NCBI RefSeq assembly: GCF_965208895.1
Contig: NZ_OZ242363.1
Coordinates: forward strand, 496,001 to 560,000
DNA: 64,000 nt
Direction of reading: 5' to 3'
Origin: Poriferisodalis sp965208895
GTDB lineage: Bacteria; Actinomycetota; Acidimicrobiia; Acidimicrobiales; Poriferisodalaceae
The stretch's first letter is position 1. Each line of letters begins with the position of its first letter. Of the stretch, positions 33,458 through 42,429 are shown piece by piece. The position numbers were made by a program, and so were the translations under genes. The notes below the pieces were generated by a model. It was not told the origin of the DNA. It saw only the letters and a list, made by a program, of their open reading frames with translations, and searched no databases.

Positions 33458-34236
33458 CGGTCCTCCCAGTTCGGATCGCGCCGCTCAGCGAATGCAGTAG
33501 CTCCTTCGATGGCGTCTGCCGATGCAAAGACGTCCTCGAGCGCCGGCTGTTGGAACGCCCAGAAGTCGTCCTCGGCCACGCCCAGCACGTTGCGGATCAG
33601 CGCCTTGGAAGCGCGCACGCCCTTGGGGGCGTTACGGGCGATGCGCTCGCCGAGTTCGACGGCCACGTTGACTGCCTCGCCCTTGGGACAGACCCGGTTG
33701 ACCATGCCGTGTTCGTGGGCAACTTCGGCGGTGATCGGCTCAGCGGTCAACGCCATCTCCATGGCGAGGCTGTAAGGAAGCTGGCGTGGCAGGCGCAGCA
33801 GCGCGCCGGCACCGGCGAACAGACCCACGCCCACCTCGGGAATGCCGAGCATCGTGCCCTCCGACGCCACGATGAGATCGCACGACAGCGCCACCTCGAG
33901 GCCTCCGGCCAAGGCGAAACGCTCCACGGCGGCGATGAGCGGCTTGGCCGCGCTGCGCTCGGCGATGCCGCCGAAGCCGCGCCCCGCCGGGTTCGGCATC
34001 GCGTCGATTCCGCCGCCGCTGACGAACGCCTTGAGGTCCATGCCGGCGCTGAATCCCCGCCCAGCGCCGGTGATCACACCGACACGAACGTCGGGATTGG
34101 CATCAAGGGCGTCGAGCGCTTCTCCGAGCGCCTCCGACAGCGCCATGTTGAATGCATTCATCGCATCCGGCCGGTTCAACGTGAGGATCTGCACGTAACC
34201 GCGCTGTTCGACCAGGACCAGGGGTTCTTCGCTCAC
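33454..34236 (-). CDS. Enoyl-CoA hydratase/isomerase (crotonase family)
   Basis: A 260-residue crotonase-fold protein: EQRGYVQILTLNRPDAMNAF, the oxyanion-hole pieces GAGRGFSAGMDLKAF and AVERFALAGGLEVALSCDLI, then EVGVGLFAGAGALLRLPRQL and the C-terminal AFAERRDPNWEDR. The catalytic Glu pair of classical hydratases is represented around GLEVALSC and GIPEVGVGL. Length normal. Likely role: hydration or isomerisation of an acyl-CoA in fatty or aromatic acid degradation, consistent with the CoA-transferase and ligase genes nearby. Confidence 0.9.
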   Translation of the reverse strand: MSEEPLVLVEQRGYVQILTLNRPDAMNAFNMALSEALGEALDALDANPDVRVGVITGAGRGFSAGMDLKAFVSGGGIDAMPNPAGRGFGGIAERSAAKPLIAAVERFALAGGLEVALSCDLIVASEGTMLGIPEVGVGLFAGAGALLRLPRQLPYSLAMEMALTAEPITAEVAHEHGMVNRVCPKGEAVNVAVELGERIARNAPKGVRASKALIRNVLGVAEDDFWAFQQPALEDVFASADAIEGATAFAERRDPNWEDR

Positions 34237-34397
34237 CGAAACTCCTTTATCGAAGCGGGCGCATCGGTATGCGCCCGAAGGTCACACCGCCGCAGTGGCG
34301 CCAGGGCCCCGGCAGCGGTTCCGGCGCCGACAGTAGCCTCGCAGCGCGGCCAGGGGCCAAACGGATCCCCGACGCATGGGCTCGGTCGGAGGGCGGC

Positions 34398-35987
34398 ATG
34401 GACGGCGAGGGCACGGAGAACCCGGGTACGGCCGGGGGCGACTCGGCGGCGGACGGTGTCGGCGACCTGCTGGCCCGGATCGAGATGGCGGAGCCTGCCG
34501 AAATTCCGATGCTGGTCCAGTTGCTGGCGCGCACGCCGGAACTGCAGCAGGCCCAGGGAGCGAATGCACTGCGAGCGGCTCGAGCGCTCAGCGTTCACGG
34601 CGGCCCGCAGATGTTCTCCATCGCTGGCGAGCTGGCTGCGCGCGCTCACCGCGAGGGCGTGCCGGGCGCCGGTGCCGTCTTCGCCGAATGCGCCGACAAG
34701 ATGAGCCTGCTGAGTGGCAGGCCCCAGCAATTCGGGACCGTCGTCACCACGCACCTGGGCGACTTGGCGCTGGCACCCGTCGACGGCAGCGTCGACGACG
34801 AGGCCCGCGCCCGCATTGGCCTGCCGACATTGGCGCAGCGCCGCACCGAGATCGACCGTCGCAACCGTGAGCTCGCTCGCGAGCGCGCCGAAGAAGGCGG
34901 GCTTCCGCCGGGTCAACGCCTATGCCGCGTCTGGCGCGATCCGAGCCCTGCATTCCTCGAAGAGCGGCTCGAGGCGGACCCTGCCGGCTGCTGGGATGAC
35001 GGCGACGAGCTCACCTTCGCCTGCCGCAGCGATGCCGCCGGCGTGCTGCCCGGACCGGTCATCGAGCTGCCGATGTGGCGGGTCGGCGGCGACAGCAGTG
35101 ACGGGGCCAGCGACGGGGCTCACAGCGACCTGTGGGCGCTCAGCGTGCGCATCGAACGCCTCCCCGAAGCCGTGATCGGCTATGGCTTCTGGCCGCTCGA
35201 CGACGCCGGGAGCCTGCTGGGCGGCCAGCGCGGCCCGGTGCCGCACCGGTTCCGCGGGCCCGAGGCACCCGCCGAATTGCCCTCGCACCCCGACGACGAG
35301 CTGCGCGGGGAAATCCGGGAGCACACCGTCGACAGCACGTCACTTCGCTCGAAGCGCAAGGTGACGGTGTACCTGCCGCCTCAGCACTCCCACGCAGAGC
35401 CCTTGCCAGTGCTGTATGCCACTGACGGCGGCATGATCGGCCCGTACATCCGCCGGCTCGACGCCGGCATCACCAACGAAACGGTGCCCCGCTTCGTGCT
35501 GGTCGCCGCACACTCCGCGCCGATGGGCGGTTATGGGAATGAACGGGCCATGGAGTACCTGCCGGGCTTCGACAACGACCGTTTCGACCGCCACCAGCGC
35601 TTCTTCGTCGAAGAGCTGGCCGCCTGGGCTGAGCAGTCCTTCGGCGTCTCGGGCGACCGCAGCCAGCGCGGCGTGTTCGGCGCATCCGACGGCGGCGGTC
35701 ACGCTCTCGCCGTCGGTCACATGCACCGCGACAAGTTCGGTCACGCCATGGCGTATTCCACCGGCATGCCGCCGAACGAGCAGATGAACTGGAACGCCGC
35801 CGAAGCTCCGTTCGTGCACCTGTGTGCCGGCACTCTCGAGGGCGGTTTCCACCAGGCCACCGAGGCGTGGGCAGCATGGCTGCACTTCGCAAAATCGCCG
35901 CACGACTGGACCGAGCGCGTCTGCGGCCACGACCTCATCCAATGGATCGAAGAGCTGCCCCGCGCTGTTGCACGCGCCTGGGGCTGA
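34398..35987 (+). CDS. Esterase D/enterochelin-esterase-like hydrolase with extra N-terminal domain
   Basis: The C-terminal half (from about residue 310) is a PF00756-type esterase: KRKVTVYLPPQHSHAEPLPV, LYATDGGMIGPYIRRLD, and the nucleophile elbow GVFGASDGGGHALAVG. The N-terminal ~200 residues are an all-helical stretch with TLAQRRTEIDRRNRELARER, which I do not recognise, then a beta-rich linker with WDDGDELTFACRSDAAGV similar to enterochelin-esterase N-domains. ATG 34398 follows GGAGGGCGG; the frame is open upstream. No signal peptide, so cytoplasmic. 529 residues. Confidence 0.75.
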   Translation: MDGEGTENPGTAGGDSAADGVGDLLARIEMAEPAEIPMLVQLLARTPELQQAQGANALRAARALSVHGGPQMFSIAGELAARAHREGVPGAGAVFAECADKMSLLSGRPQQFGTVVTTHLGDLALAPVDGSVDDEARARIGLPTLAQRRTEIDRRNRELARERAEEGGLPPGQRLCRVWRDPSPAFLEERLEADPAGCWDDGDELTFACRSDAAGVLPGPVIELPMWRVGGDSSDGASDGAHSDLWALSVRIERLPEAVIGYGFWPLDDAGSLLGGQRGPVPHRFRGPEAPAELPSHPDDELRGEIREHTVDSTSLRSKRKVTVYLPPQHSHAEPLPVLYATDGGMIGPYIRRLDAGITNETVPRFVLVAAHSAPMGGYGNERAMEYLPGFDNDRFDRHQRFFVEELAAWAEQSFGVSGDRSQRGVFGASDGGGHALAVGHMHRDKFGHAMAYSTGMPPNEQMNWNAAEAPFVHLCAGTLEGGFHQATEAWAAWLHFAKSPHDWTERVCGHDLIQWIEELPRAVARAWG

Positions 35988-36069
35988 GCGGCTGGCCGCG
36001 GGGCACTGTGCGCATGACGAACCAGTGGTCTGGGAACCGTTGGGCATCTCCCCCACGCCGGATGGCAAC

Positions 36070-36885
36070 GTGATCGACGAGTTGGTCACCGTGGACGGTC
36101 ACCTGCAGCTCGACGGCGTCGGCATCGCATACCGCAAGATCTCTCCTGGAGACACCGGCACCGGGCACCAACACGGCCGCGCAAGCCCCGTGATCGTGAT
36201 GTTGCACGAGGGCCTCGGCAGCATCACCCAATGGCGGGAACTGCCCGAAGTGCTGGCGCGCCGATGCGGGTTCGACGTCATCGCCTACGACCGCAGCGGC
36301 TACGGACGCTCAGACCCGGTGCCCGAGACCTACAGCGACGGGTTCATGGAGCGCGAGGCCACCGAAGTGCTGCCCGCAGTGCTCCACGAACTCGGTGTCC
36401 GCTCGCCCGTGCTCATCGGGCACAGCGACGGAGCATCCATCTCGCTGATAGCAGCGGGACTGGAATCAGTCGTGCCGCTCGGCGTGGCCGTGATCGCGCC
36501 GCACTCGTTCATCGAGGACGTCTGCATCGATGGCATTCGTGCCATCGACAGCCAGCGCGAGCCGGTCATCTCCGGGCTCGCCCGTCACCACGACCACCCG
36601 CGCCTCGCATTCGAACGTTGGCGAGACGTCTGGCTGACCCCGCAGTTTCGCGACTGGGACATCAGGCCGCTGATCGAGCGCATCGCCTGCCCGGTCCTGG
36701 TGCTTCAGGGCGAGGGCGACCAGTACGGCACCGAGGCGCAGGTGTCCACAATCGTCCGCTCAGCGCCTGATGCCAGGGGCCACCTGCTGGCCGACTGCGG
36801 CCATGTCGCTCATCGCGACCAGCCCGAGCGGATCGCCGACTACTTGGTGGAGTTCGTCTCGGAGTGCGTGCCTGCGGGTTCGTGA
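36070..36885 (+). CDS. Alpha/beta hydrolase
   Basis: A ~271-residue serine hydrolase: VIVMLHEGLGSITQWRELPE, IAYDRSGYGRSDP, the nucleophile elbow LIGHSDGASISLIAA, the acid in LQGEGDQYGTEAQ and the His in ADCGHVAHRDQPERI. No ATG lies at a suitable place; I chose GTG 36070, with GTG 36025 as an alternative. Its last 46 bp overlap the 3' end of the convergent hydrolase gene. Resembles esterases and C-C hydrolases; substrate not readable. Confidence 0.78.
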   Translation: MIDELVTVDGHLQLDGVGIAYRKISPGDTGTGHQHGRASPVIVMLHEGLGSITQWRELPEVLARRCGFDVIAYDRSGYGRSDPVPETYSDGFMEREATEVLPAVLHELGVRSPVLIGHSDGASISLIAAGLESVVPLGVAVIAPHSFIEDVCIDGIRAIDSQREPVISGLARHHDHPRLAFERWRDVWLTPQFRDWDIRPLIERIACPVLVLQGEGDQYGTEAQVSTIVRSAPDARGHLLADCGHVAHRDQPERIADYLVEFVSECVPAGS

Positions 36886-37754
36886 CCGAGCACGGTCGCC
36901 AGCGCGTCAGAGGCGATCACATCGGGCGCCTCGAAGGGCCCGAAGTGCCCCAGCCCGTGATACGTGATCAGCTTCGAGTTGGGCAGAGCCTCGTGCGCCG
37001 GCACGCCGATGTCCTCAAAGGTCATCTCCAGGCCCTTGCCGATGACCACCGGAGTAGCGCTGCCCTCCAGGCGAGCAGTGGTCGAAACCCATTCGCCGTC
37101 GTAGGTCGCTGCCTCGTCCGCGGCGCGGCAGCGCAGCCGCACAGAGCCATCGGGCAGGTCTTCGAATCCGTTTGCGAGATAGCTCGCCAGCGCATCGGCC
37201 CGCACGCCGCCGAAGGGCGGGCGGGAGGCGAATCGCTCGAAGGCTTCGCCCCGTGAGGCGAACTCCTCCCGGCGCTTCGTGGTGAGAGCGATCAGCGGGT
37301 TCTCACCCGGGCCGAATTGATCTTCGAGACGCCACACGACCGGCTCGTAGCCGTACATGCGCCCGATGGTGCCGGGCCGCAGCGTGTCGGCCAGCAGCAG
37401 AGTCGCCGCGCCGATCGAATGGCCGACACAGTCCAACTCCCCCTGGGCGATCCCCAAGTGGTCGACGATCCCCAGCAAGTCGGCTGCCAGCGTCGTCCAC
37501 AAGAAGTCCCGATCAACGGGCGGCGGACTCCAGCCGTGGGCGCGAAGGTCAGGCGCCCAGACGGTGAAGTGCTCGGTCAGGCGGCTCGTCAGCGGTCCGT
37601 AGGTTCGGCCGTTGAAACCCGTGGCATGCACGAACAGCAGCGGCGGCCCATCGCCGCCCAGGCAGTGCAGTGCGAGCTCGACTCCGTCGGCCACTTCGAC
37701 CATCTCGGGCGCCGGCACGCCACCGGCAGGACCACTCATGGCTGTGGGACCCAT
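36840..37754 (-). CDS. Alpha/beta hydrolase
   Basis: A 304-residue serine hydrolase: PPLLFVHATGFNGRTYGPLT, VWAPDLRAHGWSPPPVDRDF, nucleophile GHSIGAATLLLAD, and GLGHFGPFEAPDVI with the catalytic His. Similar in layout to the gene at 55722-56573 (HGNGLNAGMW, GHSLGAASLLLAE), so they are likely paralogues. Start at 37754, or at ATG 37739 (MSGPAGGVPAPEM). It overlaps the convergent gene by 46 bp and diverges from the DsbA-like gene. Confidence 0.85.
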   Translation of the reverse strand: MGPTAMSGPAGGVPAPEMVEVADGVELALHCLGGDGPPLLFVHATGFNGRTYGPLTSRLTEHFTVWAPDLRAHGWSPPPVDRDFLWTTLAADLLGIVDHLGIAQGELDCVGHSIGAATLLLADTLRPGTIGRMYGYEPVVWRLEDQFGPGENPLIALTTKRREEFASRGEAFERFASRPPFGGVRADALASYLANGFEDLPDGSVRLRCRAADEAATYDGEWVSTTARLEGSATPVVIGKGLEMTFEDIGVPAHEALPNSKLITYHGLGHFGPFEAPDVIASDALATVLGHEPAGTHSETNSTK

Positions 37755-37771
37755 GTGCTAGCCATGCGCGC

Positions 37772-38524
37772 ATGAGTACTACAGACACCGGAACGGATGC
37801 TGACACACCACCCGATCTCGAGTTCTTCTGGGACCCGGTGTGCCCGTTTGCATGGATCACGTCGCGCTGGGTCGAAAAGGTGGTTGCCCAGACCGGCTAC
37901 ACGGTGGACTGGCGCTTCATCTCGCTGCGCGTCCTGAACAAGGACCGGGACTATGCCAAAGACTTCCCGGCCGGATATGAGCGGGGGCACACCGCCGGGC
38001 TGCGGATGCTGCGGGTCGCCGCCAAAGTACGAGCGGATCTCGGCCGCAACGTCATGGGGCCGCTGTACGACGCGATGGGTCAGCACTACTGGGAGATGCC
38101 GAAGGGATCAGGCTTGCGGGACCGCATCGGCACCGCGGAGCACACCGCTGGAGCGCTGGCCACCGCCGGACTGCCGACCGAGTATGCGCTCGCAGTCGAC
38201 GACGACTCCTGGGATGCCGAAATCGAGGCGGAAACCGAGCTCGCCCTGAGCCGCACCGGGCGTGACGTGGGCACACCGATCATCACGTTCGAGCCGCCCG
38301 ACGGATTGTCCTTCTTCGGACCGGTGATCTCGCGAGTCCCATCGGACGAGCAAGCGGTGCCGTTGTGGAACGCGGTCATCGAGCTGGCCCGCTTCCCCGG
38401 ATTCGCCGAACTGAAGCGATCACTGCGCGAGGCACCGCAGCTCAACGTGCTGGGCACCGTCACCGATGCGCCCGAGATGGAGGATTGGGAAGCCGGCTCC
38501 CGCAAGGCACACAAACCGCGCTAG
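37772..38524 (+). CDS. DsbA-family oxidoreductase (mycothiol nitroreductase-like)
   Basis: A 250-residue thioredoxin-fold protein with helical insertion, like Rv2466c of mycobacteria, a mycothiol-dependent reductase. The N-terminal FFWDPVCPFAWITSRWVEKV carries a CPFA active site instead of CPWC: the second Cys is absent, giving a monothiol. DVGTPIITFEPPDGLSFFGP contains the cis-Pro loop. ATG 37772 lies close to the divergent hydrolase start. The monothiol form would need an external thiol, such as mycothiol, for turnover. Confidence 0.8.
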   Translation: MSTTDTGTDADTPPDLEFFWDPVCPFAWITSRWVEKVVAQTGYTVDWRFISLRVLNKDRDYAKDFPAGYERGHTAGLRMLRVAAKVRADLGRNVMGPLYDAMGQHYWEMPKGSGLRDRIGTAEHTAGALATAGLPTEYALAVDDDSWDAEIEAETELALSRTGRDVGTPIITFEPPDGLSFFGPVISRVPSDEQAVPLWNAVIELARFPGFAELKRSLREAPQLNVLGTVTDAPEMEDWEAGSRKAHKPR

Positions 38525-38696
38525 GACGATAAGGCCACCCTCTATCAGATTCCTCCACTGCATCATCCGGACACTTCGCGGGAGATGCCGCTAATTCAAT
38601 TCTCGAATGCAAGATTCCTGCTAGTCTCCGGTCCAAGCGCCTAGATGCAGGCGAACGAGGTTCAATCATATAGCCAAATGAGGTTCTCCCGAATAC

Positions 38697-39866
38697 ATGG
38701 ATACAGCACCTGCCAAAATAGATACTCATCGCGACGCGACTGTGAAAATAGACAAGCTATCATCCGCCTCTGACGCGTATGCGCTGATCGAGTCTATTCG
38801 GGAGTTGAGTTCGGAATCTACTGGGCCGATACTGCTCGATTTCAGAAGCCTTGCACAAAGCACTAAACAACGACTTGATTCTCACTGGACTGAGATCATT
38901 GCTAATGAATTACTCACAGAATTCGTGGATGTCGACCTCATTGTCAGACCGCCTTCGAACCCTAACGGTCGTCGAAATCTTGAACGAACAGGCTGTGCGT
39001 TTGCCATCAAACAAAGGCCGTCATCCACGACACATATAGATACGAATCACCAGACAGAGTCATGGCCCGCTGTGGACTGGGAGCGGACCTGGTCGCCGCT
39101 CGACTCCAACTTTCGGCAACGAATCTTTGCGACCCAACACGAACCGGATGTACTCATTGACGGCGAGTTCGTAGTTTTCTTGAACCCGCACGCGTATGCC
39201 GGCGCCGAGGATCTGGACCACGAGTTGACCGGCAATCAAATCCACAGATGGATTTCACAACTTGTGCGATCAAGGCGTGAGTGGGTTTCGAGTGCTCACG
39301 AGCTGGAGAGTCGCGTACAAGCGCAGCAACGACTGACTCGGACTCTTGGCCGAATCACCTACGAACTTGTGTCCAATCTGGCGTACGCATTCTGCAGTCG
39401 CAACGTGGTGGTTCACACCCGCGACGGCTTGCTGCAACGGTCCTACGTGCAGCTGTACACAACCCGCGGCGGCAGAGATAGCTTTGACCGGCTGCATTTC
39501 ATCGCGGCTGATACTGGGTTCGGCATCGTCGCCACCCTGCTACCCAAGCTGGCTAAGGCCACGGATCTTGAGCAACCGGACCCGGCAGAACTCATCCGGC
39601 GCTTGATTTCGAGAGCGCTGCCGCCCTATGGACGCAATGGCGGCAAGGGTTATAGGAGGATTACAGAGATCCTACAAGAGCACGGTGGCGACCTGTATCT
39701 GACTACAGGTTCAGTCCGCACTAGCGGCGAACCAGAGACGATTCGTGCTCATGCGCAATATCAAGGCGCGGGCGAAGCCCCCAAGTTGTCGGTGTGTGAT
39801 GACCAACGGCTCGGCTTTCACGGCACGACGGCCCACGTGATCTTACGGCTCGGGCAATCGGAATAG
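38697..39866 (+). CDS. GHKL-type ATPase with N-terminal STAS-like domain
   Basis: A 389-residue protein. The C-terminal half carries the GHKL (Bergerat) ATP fold: N-box RITYELVSNLAYAF (Glu223, Asn227), G1 box FIAADTGFGI (Asp272-T-G-F-G), G2-like loop YGRNGGKGYRRITEILQ (311-318) and a final GTTAHVIL strand. The N-terminal part (PILLDFRSLAQSTKQRLD near residue 44) looks STAS-like. No histidine-kinase H-box or receiver is present. Its leader and first third are more AT-rich than neighbours, a sign of transfer. It precedes the PRTase-like gene by 62 bp on the same strand; they form a two-gene unit. Functional role unknown. Confidence 0.72.
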   Translation: MDTAPAKIDTHRDATVKIDKLSSASDAYALIESIRELSSESTGPILLDFRSLAQSTKQRLDSHWTEIIANELLTEFVDVDLIVRPPSNPNGRRNLERTGCAFAIKQRPSSTTHIDTNHQTESWPAVDWERTWSPLDSNFRQRIFATQHEPDVLIDGEFVVFLNPHAYAGAEDLDHELTGNQIHRWISQLVRSRREWVSSAHELESRVQAQQRLTRTLGRITYELVSNLAYAFCSRNVVVHTRDGLLQRSYVQLYTTRGGRDSFDRLHFIAADTGFGIVATLLPKLAKATDLEQPDPAELIRRLISRALPPYGRNGGKGYRRITEILQEHGGDLYLTTGSVRTSGEPETIRAHAQYQGAGEAPKLSVCDDQRLGFHGTTAHVILRLGQSE

Positions 39867-39928
39867 GCACCTCTCAGCAGCCCTGGACCCTTGCATTAGC
39901 CCGCAGACAGAACCTGGGGAGGACAACC

Positions 39929-42319
39929 TTGACGCGAGCTATGTACGCCCGCTTGACACCCACGCGAGTCGTGCTTGAGAGCACGCCCGCAGCATTGCCG
40001 GGAGCCCTGCTATTCGTCGATGTTGACACCCGGGACCCGCAGCACATCTCCGATTCCTTCGTCCAGTTGCGTCGGTTATCAGCGTCAGGCCTCGGCAACG
40101 TCGGTACGGTCGTGGTCCGTTGGCCGGGCACATCTGCGCCCGATGATGCCGAAGCGGTCGCGGCGCTGGAGGACCTCGACAGGCAGTTGGGCGAGTTGCG
40201 TGTCGCAGCAGCCACGGGCGTAGCCAGCGCAAACATCGGCGACAGCCACTCGATCCGATGGTCGGCTGTCGATAGCGATCGCCGGTCCGGCTCCGCCTCT
40301 GACCGCGAAGTCGAACTTGCCTCCTTGATAGGCAACGGCCGGGCGCTGTGGCAGCCCGAGCAATACCACTACCGCTTGCCGAGCGGGCGCCACAGCGGCA
40401 GTTTCGTGCGGCTGGCGGATGCTGTGAGGACGATCCGCGACGCAGACGTGCTTGCGTGGTGGCTGCTGGGTGACGTCGCAGAGGCCACCGGGGTGGTGAT
40501 CGATACGTCGACCATCGTGCCGATTGTGCTAGCGCTACGATCTCAGTGCGCTGCAGCCGGAATCCAGATCGGTGGAATGCAGTCGCTGCATTCCTATCCC
40601 GCAACGCTGCCTGAGTTCACCAAGGCGATCCGCGAGGTATCTGTAAGTAATGCGCCGGTACTGGCGCTGTTATCGGTGAGTTCTACCGGCACGCTCAGGC
40701 AACGGCTCGCGACAGCGCTGCGGAGCATGGTCGACGATCACTGGCGCATGCACGTGTTCGTGGACAAGCTCGGCACTGGTGCCACCGATTTCGACGGGTC
40801 TTTGGGGGACCTCGTCGGGAACTCATGCACCTGGTTCTGCCCTGAAGTCGTCGACTTCCGTCGCAACGAGTCATCGGCGGAGTCGTGCTCGCTGTGTAAG
40901 TCGGACAAGCGCTCGCGTGTCGTTCAGATTGATCCGCGTTCCTTCGACGGTTTGGTGCTACCCGACCCCGAACTGGTCATGCCCGACATCAGGTTCGCCG
41001 AACGGTCGCGGGACTTCTGGCGCATATGCGACGACGCTGACGCGCTCGCGCTCGACGTTGAACCTCACCCATCGAGCGCCCCGTTTCGGCCCCATAGGTT
41101 CACGATGGGCGTCCGAGTCGACTTCGATCCGCTGCTGACCAGCGCAGACGTCGAGAACACAGTGGGCCCGAACGGACCCGCTGACAGCACCGACGCGAGT
41201 GCAGAATCCTCGCCGCTGCAAGATGCCGTGTCCGATTACCTCAGAGGATGCACCGAGAACGACCCCGCCATGTTCCTCACACAAGCACAACTGTTCGTTG
41301 GGATCGCCAGCGAATTCCAGCGAGCCGAAGGGGCCGGAGAGCACTTCTTCCGCAGTGTGCTTGAGGCAGTCGCGCCCGGAGTCGATGTGTGCTCAGTGGC
41401 TGCTGACGTTGAACGCATACCCGACGACATCAGTGCCCAGATTGTCGAGCGTGAACGAATCTGCATTGTCTCGCTCGGTGTGGTGACCGGCGCGTCATTG
41501 CACAGCATCCTCGCGTGCATTCAGCACGTCCGAAGGCAAGCCCACCGGCCCGCCGCAGAAGTCGGAGCGTTGACGGTGCACCTGCGGCCACCGTCACATC
41601 GCGAGCGAGAGACAATTGTCAATCCTTTCGGAAGCGGTCGCTTCTTGGCGGTGTACGAGAGCCTGCTTCCCTATGGCCGATCGCCGATCAAGGATGAACA
41701 GGACTATCTCAACTCGTTGAGCCACTGGCCCGAAATCGAAGCGTCGGAGTATTACCGCGCGAGACTGGACTACTTGCGCGAGGGCCTGCTCGACGCCCGG
41801 GAGAACATGGGAATCTTCTGGGCCATGGACAAAGACGATCCGGTGGTAATGCGTCCCGGCAGCTGGTACGGCGAGTCTCTGTCCGGTCTTGCGAGCTTGG
41901 TCGCCGTAGGTTCCGCGGTACAGCGACGGCGACACACGCAGGCATCGCCCGGAACCGTGCCCGAATGGCGGCAATTTGAGATCCCGTCGATCTTCCGCTC
42001 TTACTACGACCCGTTCATCCTGGCTTCGCTGATTCGATGGCTGCAGCCCGAGGAATGCTGGTGGGGCCGAGACGTCAACTCGAGCGCCCAGATTGTGCAA
42101 GAGCTGCTGAATGGCTACAACTCAGAGGCCGATCGGCGGCTGATCGTGGGGGAACTGTTGTTGGCAGCCGCTCTTGGAAAAGTCCCCACTCCCGCAATCG
42201 CCGTCCTGCGGGATAGCGCATCAGCCATGGTCAACTCGGTCAGCAGCGAGTCGGCATCGAGTGCACTCAAGCTGGGTCTGGCCATCTTGGACAGGGAATA
42301 CGCCGAACCCTCGGTCTGA
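39929..42319 (+). CDS. Large protein with two phosphoribosyltransferase-like domains
   Basis: A 796-residue protein. TTG 39929 is chosen because GGGGAGGA lies 6 bp upstream. Domain 1 (about 140-300) has the OPRTase-like start YHYRLPSGRHSGSFVRLAD, IDTSTIVPIVLALRS and a PRPP-loop-like LLSVSSTGTLRQR (SSTGT 251-255). A Cys cluster follows (Cys300, Cys304, Cys320, Cys323; ESCSLCKSDKRSRVVQID). Domain 2 (about 440-560) has ICIVSLGVVTGASLHSIL, a second PRPP-like loop (518-524). The C-terminal 200 residues are helical (RSYYDPFILASLIRWLQPEE). Neither loop has the acidic pair usual in active PRTases. No match to purine, pyrimidine or NAD enzymes; partner of the GHKL protein. Confidence 0.65.
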   Translation: MTRAMYARLTPTRVVLESTPAALPGALLFVDVDTRDPQHISDSFVQLRRLSASGLGNVGTVVVRWPGTSAPDDAEAVAALEDLDRQLGELRVAAATGVASANIGDSHSIRWSAVDSDRRSGSASDREVELASLIGNGRALWQPEQYHYRLPSGRHSGSFVRLADAVRTIRDADVLAWWLLGDVAEATGVVIDTSTIVPIVLALRSQCAAAGIQIGGMQSLHSYPATLPEFTKAIREVSVSNAPVLALLSVSSTGTLRQRLATALRSMVDDHWRMHVFVDKLGTGATDFDGSLGDLVGNSCTWFCPEVVDFRRNESSAESCSLCKSDKRSRVVQIDPRSFDGLVLPDPELVMPDIRFAERSRDFWRICDDADALALDVEPHPSSAPFRPHRFTMGVRVDFDPLLTSADVENTVGPNGPADSTDASAESSPLQDAVSDYLRGCTENDPAMFLTQAQLFVGIASEFQRAEGAGEHFFRSVLEAVAPGVDVCSVAADVERIPDDISAQIVERERICIVSLGVVTGASLHSILACIQHVRRQAHRPAAEVGALTVHLRPPSHRERETIVNPFGSGRFLAVYESLLPYGRSPIKDEQDYLNSLSHWPEIEASEYYRARLDYLREGLLDARENMGIFWAMDKDDPVVMRPGSWYGESLSGLASLVAVGSAVQRRRHTQASPGTVPEWRQFEIPSIFRSYYDPFILASLIRWLQPEECWWGRDVNSSAQIVQELLNGYNSEADRRLIVGELLLAAALGKVPTPAIAVLRDSASAMVNSVSSESASSALKLGLAILDREYAEPSV

Positions 42320-42429
42320 CCCGCAGTCGCACGTGTTCACGCGGGGCACTCCCAAGAGACGACGCAGCCGCCCAAGTAGTTGAGCCCCAGCGATGGACGC
42401 TCAGAGGCCATGGCGAACTCGCGTCCGGC

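Noticed and set aside
36840..36885. Misannotated stop because two hydrolase genes overlap by 46 bp
   Set aside because: Both frames have their catalytic His before the overlap and normal length; convergent overlaps of this size are credible.
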